A stretch of DNA of 64,000 nt. Origin: Aquilaria yunnanensis. Lineage: Eukaryota > Streptophyta > Magnoliopsida > Malvales > Thymelaeaceae. The notes under the pieces are model-generated. The model was not told the DNA's origin. It made no database searches and saw only the letters and a list, made by a program, of their open reading frames with translations. The DNA is taken from the NCBI GenBank assembly GCA_039654915.1, contig CM077599.1, positions 80,692,001 to 80,756,000 of the forward strand, written 5' to 3'. The position numbers and the translations under genes are program-made. Below, piece after piece: positions 1-12,770 of this stretch (position 1 is the first letter of the stretch; each line of letters begins with the position of its first letter).

Positions 1-3000
1 AAACTTAAAAAAGTATATAATTTTAAAAATATGGAACAATATTGGATGAAAAAAACAATAGATGATGTTAAATACAAAAAAAAAAAGATGAAAAACTAGA
101 AAAGAAGATTGGAGAGAGAAATAATAGAAAAGTAAAAAGTGAAAAAAATATGGTAAACAAAAAAAAATGGAACATTGAAAGAGACAAACTGAAAAGTGAG
201 AAAATAAAACTGGAAAATGAAAACAAAAAATAAAAAACCTAAAAAAAATGAAACATGAAAATTAGATAAAAGTGAAATATGAAAGGAAAGAGAAATAATA
301 CACAAATGGAAAAAATAAAAAGAGAAGAAAATAGAAAAATAAAAGTGAAGGAAACATGAAGAACAAAAAAGAAAAAGAAGACGAGGGAAACGGAAAAACA
401 AATGAAGAAGGGGGGCACGACTGCAAACCACCAAGCGGATGAGAATGACTCAGAGACAAAGGTAATTATAGGTTTGTACAAACTTGTAATTATAATATAT
501 TTAAAAGTATACCAATTGGTGGGTCTATTTTACTATTTCTTTCATTTTAGCTTATGGATACCTTATTACATGGAAGGATTCCTAATTTATGATGTTCCCA
601 GGTAAAAGTTGGGGATTGGATAAAAAGTTGGGAATACGTCGTTATGTGGGGTTAACTTCACGATATGTCTCCTTCCTAAATTTTTTTTTCTTCAGCAGAT
701 CACATAACTTCATTTTGTCTGGTAATATCCCTTAATTTATATTTTATATTCTATTTGGGTCATTTTTTGCATCCTATTTAAGTCATTTTCTTAAGTCGGA
801 TTATTAATTTTAATAAAATTTTAAACAAAAAAATGATAACTTCAGTTTCTAAAATTTATTTATACTGCTCCTAGCACCCTAGATTTTCTCTTATCCTACT
901 TCTAACACCCTAAAAGTTATAGATCCAACAAATCAATCACTTTTTTCCTCACACACCAACTCTCCTCACCTCATTCATGCACACAAAAACCTAGTAAGAT
1001 TCCGACACAAAAAAAAAACCAGGAAGGAAATAAAACCCAAATTAAAATAAAATGGAGGTGTCACCTCTTGCCACTACTCGATGCTTGCCAGGCACCTCCT
1101 ACAGCTTGATGCTTCCCAAGCGCCTTCCATCGCGATTCCCAAGCACCTTCTATCATGATTCCACGAATCAAAGATCCACAAGAACTTCCTCAGTGATCAC
1201 CAGCGACGAATCAAATGTTTGGAATGAATCCGATGCTTCATGCTGCACTCTAGCAGTTGTCATCCAAGTGTAGGTTATCGCAAGTAATAAAATCTTGGAA
1301 GTCCAAGTGTCGAATCACAGGGAAATGAATCAAGCTATACAAATTACAAAAGTAAAGAAAGATTTGACAAAAAGTGTGAACAATTTTATTTAAAAACTTA
1401 ATTTCAAGAAAATACCTAAGGTTAGGGAATCCAATTTTAGTATATCGATTATAATTAATTTTAGCCAATCTTGCCACTCAACTAAGATCCACATATAGAA
1501 GAGGTCCCAATTGGGGAATTTAATTAGCATTAACTTTCATTAATCTTATAATGGCAACATTTGTAAATGGGTTCAAGTATCTATCATGCTAGCCTTTATC
1601 CACAATAACTCAAGATTCCAATATAGCCGGCTTAGCCCACTTAATGAGGACAGTGGTTAAAACGATTTAGAAATTAAGTAAATACCGTTTACTTTGAAAT
1701 CTGTTTAAATCAATCATAACCTTTATACCAAAAATTTCACTCTTTCACCTTAGCAAAAGGATGATTAGTTAAACATGATAAAAGTAAACAACATATTGAA
1801 AGATAAAATAAACATAGATTGAAAATCAAAGGAAGAACAAGAAGAAGATCAAGAAGAAAATACTTGGACAAAGCTTCGGTATTAAAAAATAATAATAAAA
1901 CTAAAGAAGAAAAACTAAAGATGATGCAAGAAAATGAAAATGGCCTAAGAAAATGGCATCCATTTATCCTCCCCCCAAGGTGCCTATTTATAGAGTTTTG
2001 CGATGGGTGAAATGGTAAAATAGAATAGTAAAATGTAGGTAAATACAAATTAACAAAGGCAGGTTGCAACTTATTTTAATTTTTTGACCACCGTACACAT
2101 TGAATCAGCTCTTCCTCAAAGCACAAAACCTGTAGATCTCTTCCTTATCTTCGAAACGATAGCTTGCTCATTCAAATCGGATATCTATAGCTTAAGTTAT
2201 GATTTTTCTATTAAAACTGCTCTTCAGCACATAAAAGACGAATTGTCTCATCTATAATTAGATTTCGACAATGAAAATGATCAAACTAGCTCTCAAAATG
2301 AATATAGATCGAAGATCTATTTGTTGGCTTCCGGATGAATTTGGAATCAATCAATATTGACATCTACAGGTCCAGATATGATTTTTCTCGTGAATGGTCG
2401 CCAAGTGATTATTTTACCAACATAAAAAAATAATTATTTAATAAATATATTTTAATATTAATGAATAGTAAACTGTGTATGTACAGTAAATACGCGTACG
2501 AACAATGAAATAAGTATATGAATAGTAAACTAGTGAATAGTGACTATGAATAGTAAATCAGTGAATAGTAACCCGGTGGGAAAAGAGCTTCAAATTAAAG
2601 AAATTAATCACACTCAAAGTGTATAATGATAATTTAAATCCTTAACAACAATACACTTATGAGTACTCATCACTTCGATTGAATCGGATGCTTAGAGCGA
2701 GACCGGCAATGATTTCCTCCCCTCCGTCGTCTGAATTCCAATCTCCACCATCTGTTCGATTTCCTCCCCTCCGTCGTCTGTTTGATTTCCCCTTTCTGAT
2801 TCTCTCTTCCTCCTCATCTCTTCAATTTCCTCCCCTTACTGTCTGTTCAATTTCCAATTTTTATTCCAATCTCTTTCACTGATTTCACCTTCCCTCCATT
2901 TTAAGTTGTATTTTTTAATAGGTATTGGAAGGATTTTTTTTTTCTTTGGGAAGGGGAATAGTAGAACTTTGAAATTTTGTTTGGGGCAAAACTATTGTGA

Positions 3001-3878
3001 AGGTCGGAGAGGGAGATTGAAATAGAAATTGTATATGAGTGATACGAAAAAGGTGGTTGGAGTATTAGATCTAAAATTTTAGGGAGTTAACAATAGAAAT
3101 TAGAAAATCTAAGAATTAAATTGAGCATTTTCTGCTAAAATCTTGTTAAAATTAATTGAGAAAGTGATGATAAGGACTTAGGGAGGACACACTAAAAGAG
3201 TTAAATGACCTCGCAACAACAAAATGAAGTTATATGACACGGTTAAGATAAAAAAATAAGAAAGAGGACCCACAGTGGACTTTATCCTCTTTATATGCTC
3301 AAAAAGCTATATTTATTTACATAGTTGGCAAATATAATCATGCCCAATTAAGAATATTTTTATGTACCATAAAAGTTATCCGTAAACACTAGTAAATAAA
3401 AAGATTATACTTCTTCAGCCCAAAAAAAAAATAACAAATAATCTTTTTTCCACTTTCCTAAAAAGGATGAGTTATTTCCCATCCTGGAAAGTTTTTAATA
3501 TCTATTTTATCTCACTATCCTCATTTAAATTCTCGCAACACAAAACCTAAAAACTATACAAAATAAAAAAAATCTTTTTTTTTCTAATCCTCATTTAAAT
3601 TCTGACTGCATAAAACCCCAAAGGTAGATTTTTTTTTCCCCTTATTTTAGCTTCAAGAGTAAAAAGGTAAAGAATGACATATATTATACTTATTTTAATT
3701 TTTGTGTCCAAAGAAACACATCATTTAAAATGGGACGGATGGAGTATATATTAGGTTTTCATGAAGAAAAACTACAATTTAAACTCTATATAAATAGAAT
3801 AAAATTTTATTTAACATTTTAAACTTATCATATAATTTAAATTAAAATTTTAAAGATTGATATCACATATAGTATTAA
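1..3878. other. AT-rich intergenic DNA with no supported gene
   Basis: No open frame here looks like a conserved protein. Bases 1-420 have a strongly purine-rich + strand (A and AAG/AAAG runs), so the minus-strand frames read as low-complexity Phe/Leu/Ser and are not credible genes. Bases about 1230-2670 look like one repeat-derived unit that ends in several copies of GAATAGTAA or GAATAGTGA (about 2460-2575). Its class is not recognised. Bases 2700-2880 are pyrimidine-rich with TCCTCCCCTCCGTC-type repeats. The remainder is simple AT-rich sequence. Confidence 0.6.
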
Positions 3879-5405
3879 GGGAAATTAGGCAAATTTACCT
3901 CTCATGTTTGCTCGAGTGAGCAATTTTGCCATTAACAATATTTTTTGTAAAATTTCAAATAAATCACTAATATTCTCAGTCGGACCCGATTCACCCACTA
4001 ATGTCTTTTTCAGGATAAATAAACTATTAACATTTTTGTTTGGCCCAATCTAGCCACTTCCATTCAGATTGGCTGAAATATTAGCTGACATGGGTTGAAT
4101 GACTCCACATCAAATATGGTGCGAAGTAAAAACCCTAATTTCTTCCTCAATTCTTTTAGTAAGCGGGATGAAGAGAGAGAGAGAGAAGAGGTTGACACCT
4201 GCCAAGAGGCTGATTTGAGAGTGAGAAGCTCTTCATTTCATCGAGCAAGGATAAGCTTCACCAGTCGATAGCTTTCCCAGAGTTTCCAATTTATTGGATG
4301 AACCAAAATTCCAACTTTTCCGATCTGCAACTGAGCCTTTATCTTCTCAATTTTTATCACTGATTTCGATTCCCTCGAACCTTATGATTTATTTTGATTC
4401 ACAATGGACTTGAGTTTCGTTGAGTCAAACAGAATAGATTTTTTCAAATTTGAATCAAAACCCTAAACCATCGACGACCTCTCGACACCAAGAACCTATA
4501 ATCCACTTCCAAAACCAGTGCAACCAGATGTTTTGAAATCGGATTAAAACCAAAACATGTCTCTTAAACCCGAAAGTTAAAAATTTCTCCCCAGAGCAAA
4601 ACAGGGTGGATTTAGTTCGCGAGCACCACAAGCATGAACTTGGAAATACGAATTCTCATCAACTCGAGGAAGTGAATTTTGAGAAGGAAGATGTCAGTCA
4701 TTTCAGTGAAAAGCATGAAAGTGTGGGGGTTAATCAGGTTGTCGTCTATTGTTGTTTGCTGCATTATATATGTTTCTGAATATCTGCAGAATGACTCATA
4801 GCCATGTGAACAAGTTTTTTGTATGATGGTTTCCTCAAGGTTTTTTTTCTTTTTTTTGTGGTGGATATCCAATTTCTTTTGTAAGCAAATGTTTGGTTTT
4901 TTTTTTTTTTTCTGTAGTATATGCTTAGCAAGTTCCTTGATATGAAAATGGAGAATTTTTAGGAGTAGAAATTTGAACTTGCCTAACACCATGTTACTGC
5001 TAAACTTTTAAACTTTTTCTTGCAAAACACCTAACCAGCCCAGAAACTAAGGTTAAAAACGGAAGAGGCTGAGGGTGTCGTCACATCAGCCCCTATCAAT
5101 GGAATATTCCATAATACTAATAGTATATTCACCATACTTAACACTTAATTAATGGCCCATGCAGACCATTTTTAAAATATCGGTGATTTAGTTGGCTAGA
5201 GGAAACAATATTAGTGGGTGAATCGGGCCGGGCTAGCAATATTAGCTAGAGGTTTGTTTGTGATTTTTGCATTTTTTTTGTATAATTTTGTAACTAATAT
5301 TATATTTTGAGAGCAAATTCACCATCTACCATCAAAATTTGCATCATGACTTGTGGCTATTTTGCTCTTATTTTGCGGCCTCAATGGTAAATTTGTTCTT
5401 ATATT
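3879..5405. mobile_element. Mutator-like foldback element, possibly carrying a captured gene piece
   Basis: The left end (from GGGAAATTAGGC) and the right end (to about 5405) are long, imperfect inverted repeats of roughly 200 bp. The clearest matched block is GATTCACCCACTAAT near 3988 and its reverse complement near 5214. The outer parts also match (CAAATTTACC on the left, GGTAAATTTG on the right). Long terminal inverted repeats without a transposase are typical of non-autonomous MULEs. I found no clean TSD, so the borders are approximate. The interior (4613-4735) holds an open, non-repetitive, exon-like stretch on the + strand that ends in CAG followed by GT. This could make it a Pack-MULE. 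Confidence 0.5.
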
Positions 5406-6741
5406 TTAACATTAGTAACAAAATTGTTCTAGCTCATATCAAAACATCAATGTCAAATTTATAAAAAAAAATTAGCAAAATCCCTAGTACTACACAAAAG
5501 AGCAAGGGCTGAAAGTATGTTCACAATCTTTGTGGTAAATATGTAAATAACATCTACGTTGATATCTTGAAAATGTTTGCAAGGGTATTTGGATGTCAAT
5601 ATATCTCCAATAATTAAAGATAATCAATCACTATATAATATATCCCAAGCACTTTCTTAGCGGGCATATCATTGCACCAATAAATACGTATTTTTTTGTC
5701 GTATATTCTCTTCATATATATCCCTTCATATGTCATTATATGAAACTTTACATACAAACATGTGTAATTAGGCAAGTTGTCAAAAACTATTCGACAACAA
5801 TTTCTAATGTTATGTTGCATGTTTTCAGGTATTCCCTCTACATTGGCTATCTCAGGATCAAACATTAATAAGAGTATGATGGTTTCGTATAGTATAAGAG
5901 ATCAGGGAATATCTATTTGTATAAAACCCAAAAAAATTGCCGAATGATCAATATTGACATTATAGAGATAAGTAGGGTACGTAGTCAAAATCCATATCGC
6001 CAGAATGGTTTCGGAGGAAGCCCCATGTTTTAATAGTGTGGCGCCCAACAATCAGGCACGACCAATTTTACGTTGTTGCCAAACTGAGTCATTTATTTGT
6101 ACAGACAAGACAATGTGACTGACCCACTGTTTTGGACAGAACTCATGTCAGGCTTCTCGTCTTTTTTTTTAAAAATTTTTTTTTTTAATCCAACTTGAAA
6201 CTCCCAGCTCATCTCAATTTCTTGTCCTTTTTCTGAGCAAATATTATAATCCAACTTGAAACTTAAACCTCGGCCAGTGATATAATCATCTCTTTGACAA
6301 GAGAGGTGGATATGGAAAGACTTATCCACAATTTGAGGACCCGCCACCAAGAAGCCGACTCCTCATCAACTCGCTTTTTCTTTTCTTTTCACTCAATTAG
6401 CTGGTTAAATTAATCAAACGTTTTCTAAAAGCTGTTTAGAGATCTCTTTAATTAATCACAGTTAAGCTATTCCAAAGCACCAAGGGTTGCTGAAATAAGA
6501 CGAAATTGGCCATTAAGATAAGCCGATTTTGCATTTTTTTTTTAATTATCGGTTGCCATTCGGTTTCTCTGAGACGACTGTGGGCAAAAGATATAGAGAA
6601 ATTTAGGTAAAAATACAATTTGTGCCCCTTATAGCTATATTATCAAATTATCATCAAAAAAATTATGTTTATTGAAAAAAAATACTATTCAATTTTCATT
6701 AAAACTCATTCTAAAATGAATTAATACAAAAGTTTTAAAGA
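5406..6741. other. Intergenic DNA, no gene seen
   Basis: This stretch has several short open frames on both strands but no recognisable domain, and their composition matches the AT-rich background. The minus frames at 5614-5865 and 6093-6350 are the longest. I see no motif in either and treat them as chance. Confidence 0.5.
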
Positions 6742-7082
6742 CAATTCATTTTAACTTAAATTAACTTAATTCAAAATAAATTATTTTTATTTTATAATTT
6801 TTTTTACGTAGAACCAATTTTATTTCAAACCCAATATTATGTAGGTGGAATAATTCATTCAAGAATTTTTTTTTATAATGTATAAATTTTTTTATGAATT
6901 TTTTTAATGATTAAAAAATTAAAAAACCATAAAAATTTAATAGTATCATAAAAATTTTACAATCAATGGATTATTACACCTAAATAATATTGGCTATCAT
7001 ATGAAATTGGTTCCAAGCTAAAAAAATATAAAAATAAAAATAAGTCATTTTAGATTAAGTTAATTTAAGTTAAAATGAATTG
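6742..7082. mobile_element. Foldback MITE, copy 1
   Basis: About 130 bp at the left (beginning CAATTCATTTTAACTTAAAT) recurs inverted at the right end, with about 80 bp of loop between. The arms share TTAACTTAAATTAACTTAA, an AACCAATTT block and an AATATTAT...TAGGTG block. A related copy lies at about 10434-10752, which supports a dispersed family. No coding capacity is present. I could not assign a superfamily from a TSD. Confidence 0.65.
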
Positions 7083-8033
7083 GCTCTTGTTTTTTTTTCC
7101 CTGCTTTTCTGCACAAACCAGAAATTTGAATTTTTTTGAGTTAATGCATTTTAGAGTGAGGTTTAATGCAGACTAAACACAGGTTTGCAAAGTTGATATC
7201 AACAATTAGGAGACATGCTAGAAAAAGCACTCACTTACAGTAGACAAATACGTTTTCGAAACCAAAGTAGTAAGGTGTATTTTAATTCAACCAAAATTTG
7301 GGAAATTTTCTACAATTTACCCATAAAAGTTACATAAAACATATTTTTGGAGATTATTAATAACTGATTATTTGCTTAACTTATATATCAGTTGAAGTCG
7401 TACACTTTTTTTCTTTTTGTAACCAGAAGATAAAGTCGTACACTTTAGGAAGCCAAAAAATCACTTTTAAAACTTTTTTCAAAAGATAGTCTTTTATTAG
7501 TTCTTTTTTAAGCTAGGTAAGAAAAGGACAATACAAATTCATTAAATTGAAAGAAAGAATATGATTTAAGAGATTATTATATACTCTCTCTCTCTCTCTC
7601 CATTCGAAATGATTAATCATATTCATTTTTTCTAAAAAATGGTTCAACCGTCTCATTTTTAGAAAGTTTTTAACTTCTTATTTATCTCACTATTCTCATT
7701 TAAACTACCGCTTCAAAAAACTTACAAACAAATATTTTCATTTTTTTAATCTTCACTCTCGCTATAGGAAACTCAAAAATAAAGTTTTTTTTTATTTTTC
7801 ATTTAAAAAACATGAAAAATGCATAACATAAATTACATACACTTTAAAGCTCTTACTCAGCCAAGTAATTTAGCCTTTACAGGATGGAGGGAGTAGTAAA
7901 TAGAGTATTAAATTTTGAATGCTATAGGTTGTACGGAAGAAAAAAGTAAAATTGAGTTATCTTTCGGAGACAATAATCGACTATAAACCTACTTGCCAGC
8001 CGGATAATCTCTCTGGTTGAAATGAAAATAATT

Positions 8034-8513
8034 GGATAAATTGTAATATTGGTCCCAAACCTAGTATTGTTGTAAATCGGTCCCAAATCCTTATAATTCA
8101 TTACAAATTAGTTTCTAATCTTAGGCAGATAGAGAAATTTAGTTTACAGAAAAGAAAAAATTGATAATTTAAATGGTTCACTAGTTATTAGAAAAGAAAT
8201 GACATAGTTTGAGTTAGAGGAAGATAGTTATCAAACAGTTTAATATAATTTAAAAATTAATAACAGATAGTTAGTGAGAGATAATGAACTTAAACTGTTC
8301 GATAAACTTTCTATTAAAATAAAATTCAAACAGTATCATAATTTTTTAGAAGTTAATGGACTATTTAAATTATCAATTATTAATTTCTATAAATCATATT
8401 TCTATGTTAACTCTATCTTCTCTAGAACTACATTATTATGCAACGATAAAATAAAGGTTTAAGTTTCATTTACAACAAGAAGTAAAGATTGGAACCAAAA
8501 GAGTTTTTTACTC
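8034..8513. mobile_element. Non-autonomous Mutator-like element (MULE MITE)
   Basis: The element begins GGATAAATTG and is bounded by an exact 10-bp direct repeat GAAAATAATT at 8024-8033 and 8514-8523. Its arms are inverted copies of each other: a TTGATAATTTAAAT block and a TATC(A/G)AACAGTTTAA block appear in both, in opposite sense. A TSD of 9-10 bp together with long inverted arms fits the Mutator superfamily. There is no coding sequence; the open frame at 8274-8462 is part of an arm. Confidence 0.72.
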
Positions 8514-8523
8514 GAAAATAATT

Positions 8524-9849
8524 ATATGAAGGGACGGCTGGTACATGTTTAAAACCAGCATTCTTCAACCAACGGGCTAAAGTGGTTTAAGTATCAACTT
8601 GCATGTTTCCAATTTAATTAAGTGAAGATAATCGTGTAAAAGTAACAATCTTTTGGATATATTCCTAATCTTTAAAAATGTTTCAACTTGGTTACGTTCT
8701 TCAGATCTCTAGGTCCGTCAATTAGTTGCGGTTGTTTAAAAATGATAAAGAATTTCAGTGTCGATAACGTTGTTAGAAACATAAAATAGTTCAGGATTTT
8801 CATCGATGAGAAAAACAAAGAACACCGGAGTTTAGCCACATATGATTGTATTTAAGCTCAAGCGTCCGCGTCATCTAATCCAAGTGGCAATGAAGATGCT
8901 CGGTCTTGTCAATGGCCAGGGTTTAGTACCCTTTTCTCTCTGTCAATATCAAATAATGTTATTAAATATTAGTTCGGTTGTCTTTAAATTTTAAAGAAGT
9001 AGATATTTCTCTTATCTCTTGAAATCCAATACTTGTATATGCGATTCTTAATATTAAAAAAAAAAGTTGGAGGCAAATATAGAAAAAAAAACAGAGAGAA
9101 GAAGAGAAGTTGACAGATAATTAACAATTTGATATATTAAATATTTATTTTTGAATAAAATAAACTTGATGTATTGAGAAAAAAATTAAAAACTGATAAT
9201 TTAAATTATTTATTAACAATTAAAAATATTATATAGTTAAATTTAATTATTATCAGACAATTTAATATGGTTTTAAATTTTAATATAAAATAATTATTCT
9301 GAATCAAAGGATTGCACCCATTAAGGGGAACAAAACATTTTAAATAGGTCTATGAGCAAAAACAAGATAGTTTTAAAAGATTCAGGAATAGAACCGATCT
9401 AAAACTAAACAATAATTATATATTATAGAGTATGGATGAAGCTTAACTATCTATGATAAGAAGAAATTATTTTTTCCATTAACTTCAAAAAAAAATTTCA
9501 TTTATTAAATAGAGTAAAATCGAAGGTAAGAGATCTTTGATTACCAGGCACTTTCTTTATGAAAATGATTGGGCTCACTGAATCTGCTTAAGTTTTAATT
9601 ATATATCCATTGCAGTTACTTAACTTTATAAATATAACCCTTTATAAAAGTATATCTGCCAATTATTGTAGGCCTCACTCTCTCTATCACTTTCCATTTT
9701 TTTACGAAAAAATAACATTCACTAGCTATTGAGTATCATATGTTCAAAAAAACATTTTGAAACCAATGTAATTTTAGGTGCAAGTGAAATTATTCCTTTT
9801 AACGTTGTCAAACAAAGCTAAAAGAATGTTCAACAACAAAATTTATAAC
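8524..9849. other. Intergenic DNA, no gene seen
   Basis: This is AT-rich sequence with short poly-A and poly-T runs. I found no conserved coding sequence, RNA gene or delimitable element in it. Confidence 0.5.
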
Positions 9850-10264
9850 GGAAAACTTACAATAACCCATCTGATTTGATGTAGCCAACATTTTACCTCT
9901 TTTTATGTGTTTGAAAAACTAATATTTTATTTTCTAATTTTTTTATATTATCTAATAACAATATATCAAACTTTAGTTTAAATTATACTATAGTTATCAT
10001 CCAGCAATTTCAATCTCTTTAATATTTTTTACAGTTAATAGACATTTTAAATTATCAATTTTTCTTATCTAAAGACATTAGTGAAAATCAGTACTTTTAA
10101 ATGTCAATTAACTATGAAAAATATCAAAAACTTTGAAATTATTGAAACTTAGTTACTGGCTAGTTTAAATTTAAATTTTAAAAGTTATCATCAGACAGTG
10201 TACAAAAAGTGAAGGTAAACTGAAAATTTGTAAAAATAGAGAGGACAAACTCTGAATTTTTCCT
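9850..10264. mobile_element. Degenerate foldback element, probably MULE-derived
   Basis: Interior blocks at about 9975-10045 and 10110-10190 are inverted relatives of each other, for example ACAGTTAATAGAC against the reverse complement of GTCAATTAACTATG. The outer ends read GGAAAACTTAC on the left and GAATTTTTCC on the right. No convincing TSD remains, so the boundaries are estimates and the class is inferred by analogy with the better-preserved elements at 8034 and 21406. Confidence 0.4.
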
Positions 10265-10433
10265 AAACAAGCTAGAGCCAGAGCTAGAGGCCGCAAAAGT
10301 GGGGGGGAAATGTAGATTTATCCTACGCTAGCCGGAAAAAAACTATTGTTTCTTTAATATTTGGGTGCAAATCCCTTTCTCTTCCGATATATATTTAGTC
10401 TTAATCACGAGAGACTTTGTTTGCCACTAGATG

Positions 10434-10752
10434 TAGTTGGATTAAACTAAAATCATTTATTTTCATTTTTATGGTTTTTTTTGTCTGGACTCAGTTTCAT
10501 TTAGAAAAGTAATACTATATAGGTATAATAATTAACTAAATATCATTATTATAATGTAAGTAATTTTTTATGAAAATTGTACTTACTTCACCTAAAAAGA
10601 AAAAGTTAATAAAAATTTAGTAAATTAATAAAATGTCATTCCCCGTATTATTATACTTACATAATACCAACTTTTAAATAAAATCAGTTTCAAACAAAAA
10701 AAAAAGCTACCAAAATGTAAATAAGTCATTTTGAATCAATCAAACTTAGTAT
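10434..10752. mobile_element. Foldback MITE, copy 2
   Basis: The two arms are inverted relatives and share blocks with copy 1 at 6742-7082, including the AATGACTTATTT...ATTTT core and a GG(T/A)ATAATAA-type segment. It is more diverged than copy 1. The exact ends are uncertain, and no protein is encoded. Confidence 0.5.
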
Positions 10753-12221
10753 TAAATGAACTACACATTAATACGACATACATATTTTCCTATGGACCAC
10801 AGAAGAAACCATAGTTTTTTTTTTCTTTTGTACTATAATGCCACCCTCATTATGTTTTGGCAGAAAAAATGCCATTATATTAATAAACAAGAGCAAACTT
10901 GTCATTGGAATGCATCATAGTGGAATATTATATTAAATGAGAGAATATTCATTATCATGTTAGTGCCACATTAACGGCTAATACTTTGAGAACACAGAAG
11001 ATTGAAAAAATTTTAATTCTAGTCACTGAAGTTTTGCTCTCAGCCCCTCGCCAAGGCCGATGTAATCCCTATATCGGGCACCTTAAGTGCAGCATGACCT
11101 AAACATCAAACACACTGCAAGTCATGGTTGTGCAAAAGGCTTTTCCATTCTGGTTGCCTTGCTATAGAAGGACATGATTTTGTTGAGAGATATGAAAATT
11201 CATGGGGCTAAAATTAAAGGGTGATGAAAGCTTGAGACTAAAACTAGAATTTTGCCTCACTTTTTTTTTTTTTCTGGAAAATTGTATTTTTCAGCGCTGG
11301 TAATGGCAGCATCTATCAATGAAGAATAGCACATTTTGTCTTAAAAGTCAAAACATAATATAGGTGGGTTAACAGCACCAAAGAAAGAAAATAAGAGTGA
11401 CTCATTTGGTTTGGCAGGCAAACATCGGTGGCATGTTTGTCAATACTTGGAGTTTGGATGTCGTGCATTAAACAAAAACATAATTGGGGCTTGGATGTCG
11501 CTTTTCCTCGGACTTTATGAATACTTTTTAAACCCTTTGGGTCTTTCTAGCGTCGCTTTTTCCCTACCCCCTCATTTCCGTCCGCTTTGCTTTCCTGAGC
11601 AAATGTGTTGCTGTTAGCTAGTGGGCAAAACACACATATAAGGCCAAGTGAAGTTGACAATTTTGGAGCCAACAAGGTCAGGATCAGGTTCCTTATATGT
11701 GCTGAATTGGATTAACAACCACCCTCCTATACTAAACTCGTAATTAACATTAGCCACTATTAAAGTGATGGTATAAAATCTATAAATGACAGCGTGGTTT
11801 TAGAAAGATGATTTTATCTAGGTTGATTAAAGCAGGATTAGGTGTATGACTTATTAATGCAAATTTTGGTTTTGCAGTTAAAACTATTTCATATTTATAT
11901 CTCTTACCTTTTTCAAGGTTAATTAATCGTAATAGTATATATGATGGGTTTGATTTATATTACGATGCATGTCCCAGATGTATCACATAAGGAACTTGTT
12001 CAATTTATTGTGAAACCTCTCACAATGATGGACAATAACACTATGTCACCTAACTTTAACTATTGTTATGTTGGTCAGAGTCACAGTCACATGCACTTGA
12101 TTGACAATTGAAATTATATATAGACGACTCCTATCATTTGTTTAAATCACAAAATGTTCTTTCATCTATCAAAATTTTAAAATTGTACCCATTAGGCCAC
12201 GGAGTTCCTTAATTGAAAAAT
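10753..12221. other. Intergenic DNA, no gene seen
   Basis: The frame at 11411-11617 on the + strand is somewhat less AT-rich than its surroundings. It has no recognisable domain, and I do not call it a gene. Nothing else here stands out. Confidence 0.5.
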
Positions 12222-12770
12222 GGCTTAAATGCAAAACAGTAACCAAACTTTACTAATTCGATCACTTAAGTGCCTCAACTATCAACTGGCCAACTAAAGA
12301 CTTATACTTTTGAAATTGGCTCAAATTAGTTCAGAGGACATCAAGTAAAGTCACTGTGTGATGGACATCCAACTCTAAGTGGTGGTTGATTGTGAAGTTG
12401 CATATCAAAATAAAGGCTCACAAAATACATTCCCAAAAATCCCTAAATTCGCTAAAAACCCTAAAGTTAATAATCAGAGTTTCTTCACAAGCTTAATTCA
12501 AGCGTACTCAAGGAAATTATATATGCAATAGAGTAATTATTGAGATTGAAAAATTATCGGTCCAACTCTTGTGACCTTTCATATTCAGCAGAATTACACT
12601 TGCGGTCCAAAGTTACAGAATTTTTCAAGGCTTAAATACAAAATAGTGCCCCAAACTTTGCTAATTAGGTTACTTAAGGACCTCAACTATCAACCGTTTC
12701 AACTCAAGACTTATACTTTTGAAATTGAACTAATTTAATCCACAAACTCAGATGGAGTGTCATGTGGGTC
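12222..12770 (+). repeat. Pair of ~125-bp direct repeats (decayed element ends)
   Basis: The block beginning GGCTTAAATGCAAAACAGT at about 12222 recurs in the same orientation at about 12631 as GGCTTAAATACAAAATAGT. Matching continues through CCTCAACTATCAAC and GACTTATACTTTTGAAATTG. The wording resembles the ends of plant Mutator-like foldback elements. The two copies probably come from two insertions in the same orientation, or from a tandem duplication. Confidence 0.5.

Noticed and set aside
96..481. Minus-strand open frames rich in Phe, Leu and Ser
   Set aside because: They are complements of an A-rich purine tract. Low complexity alone keeps the frames open and no domain is visible.
11411..11617. 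68-codon + strand frame as a small gene
   Set aside because: No motif, signal peptide or flanking gene structure supports it.
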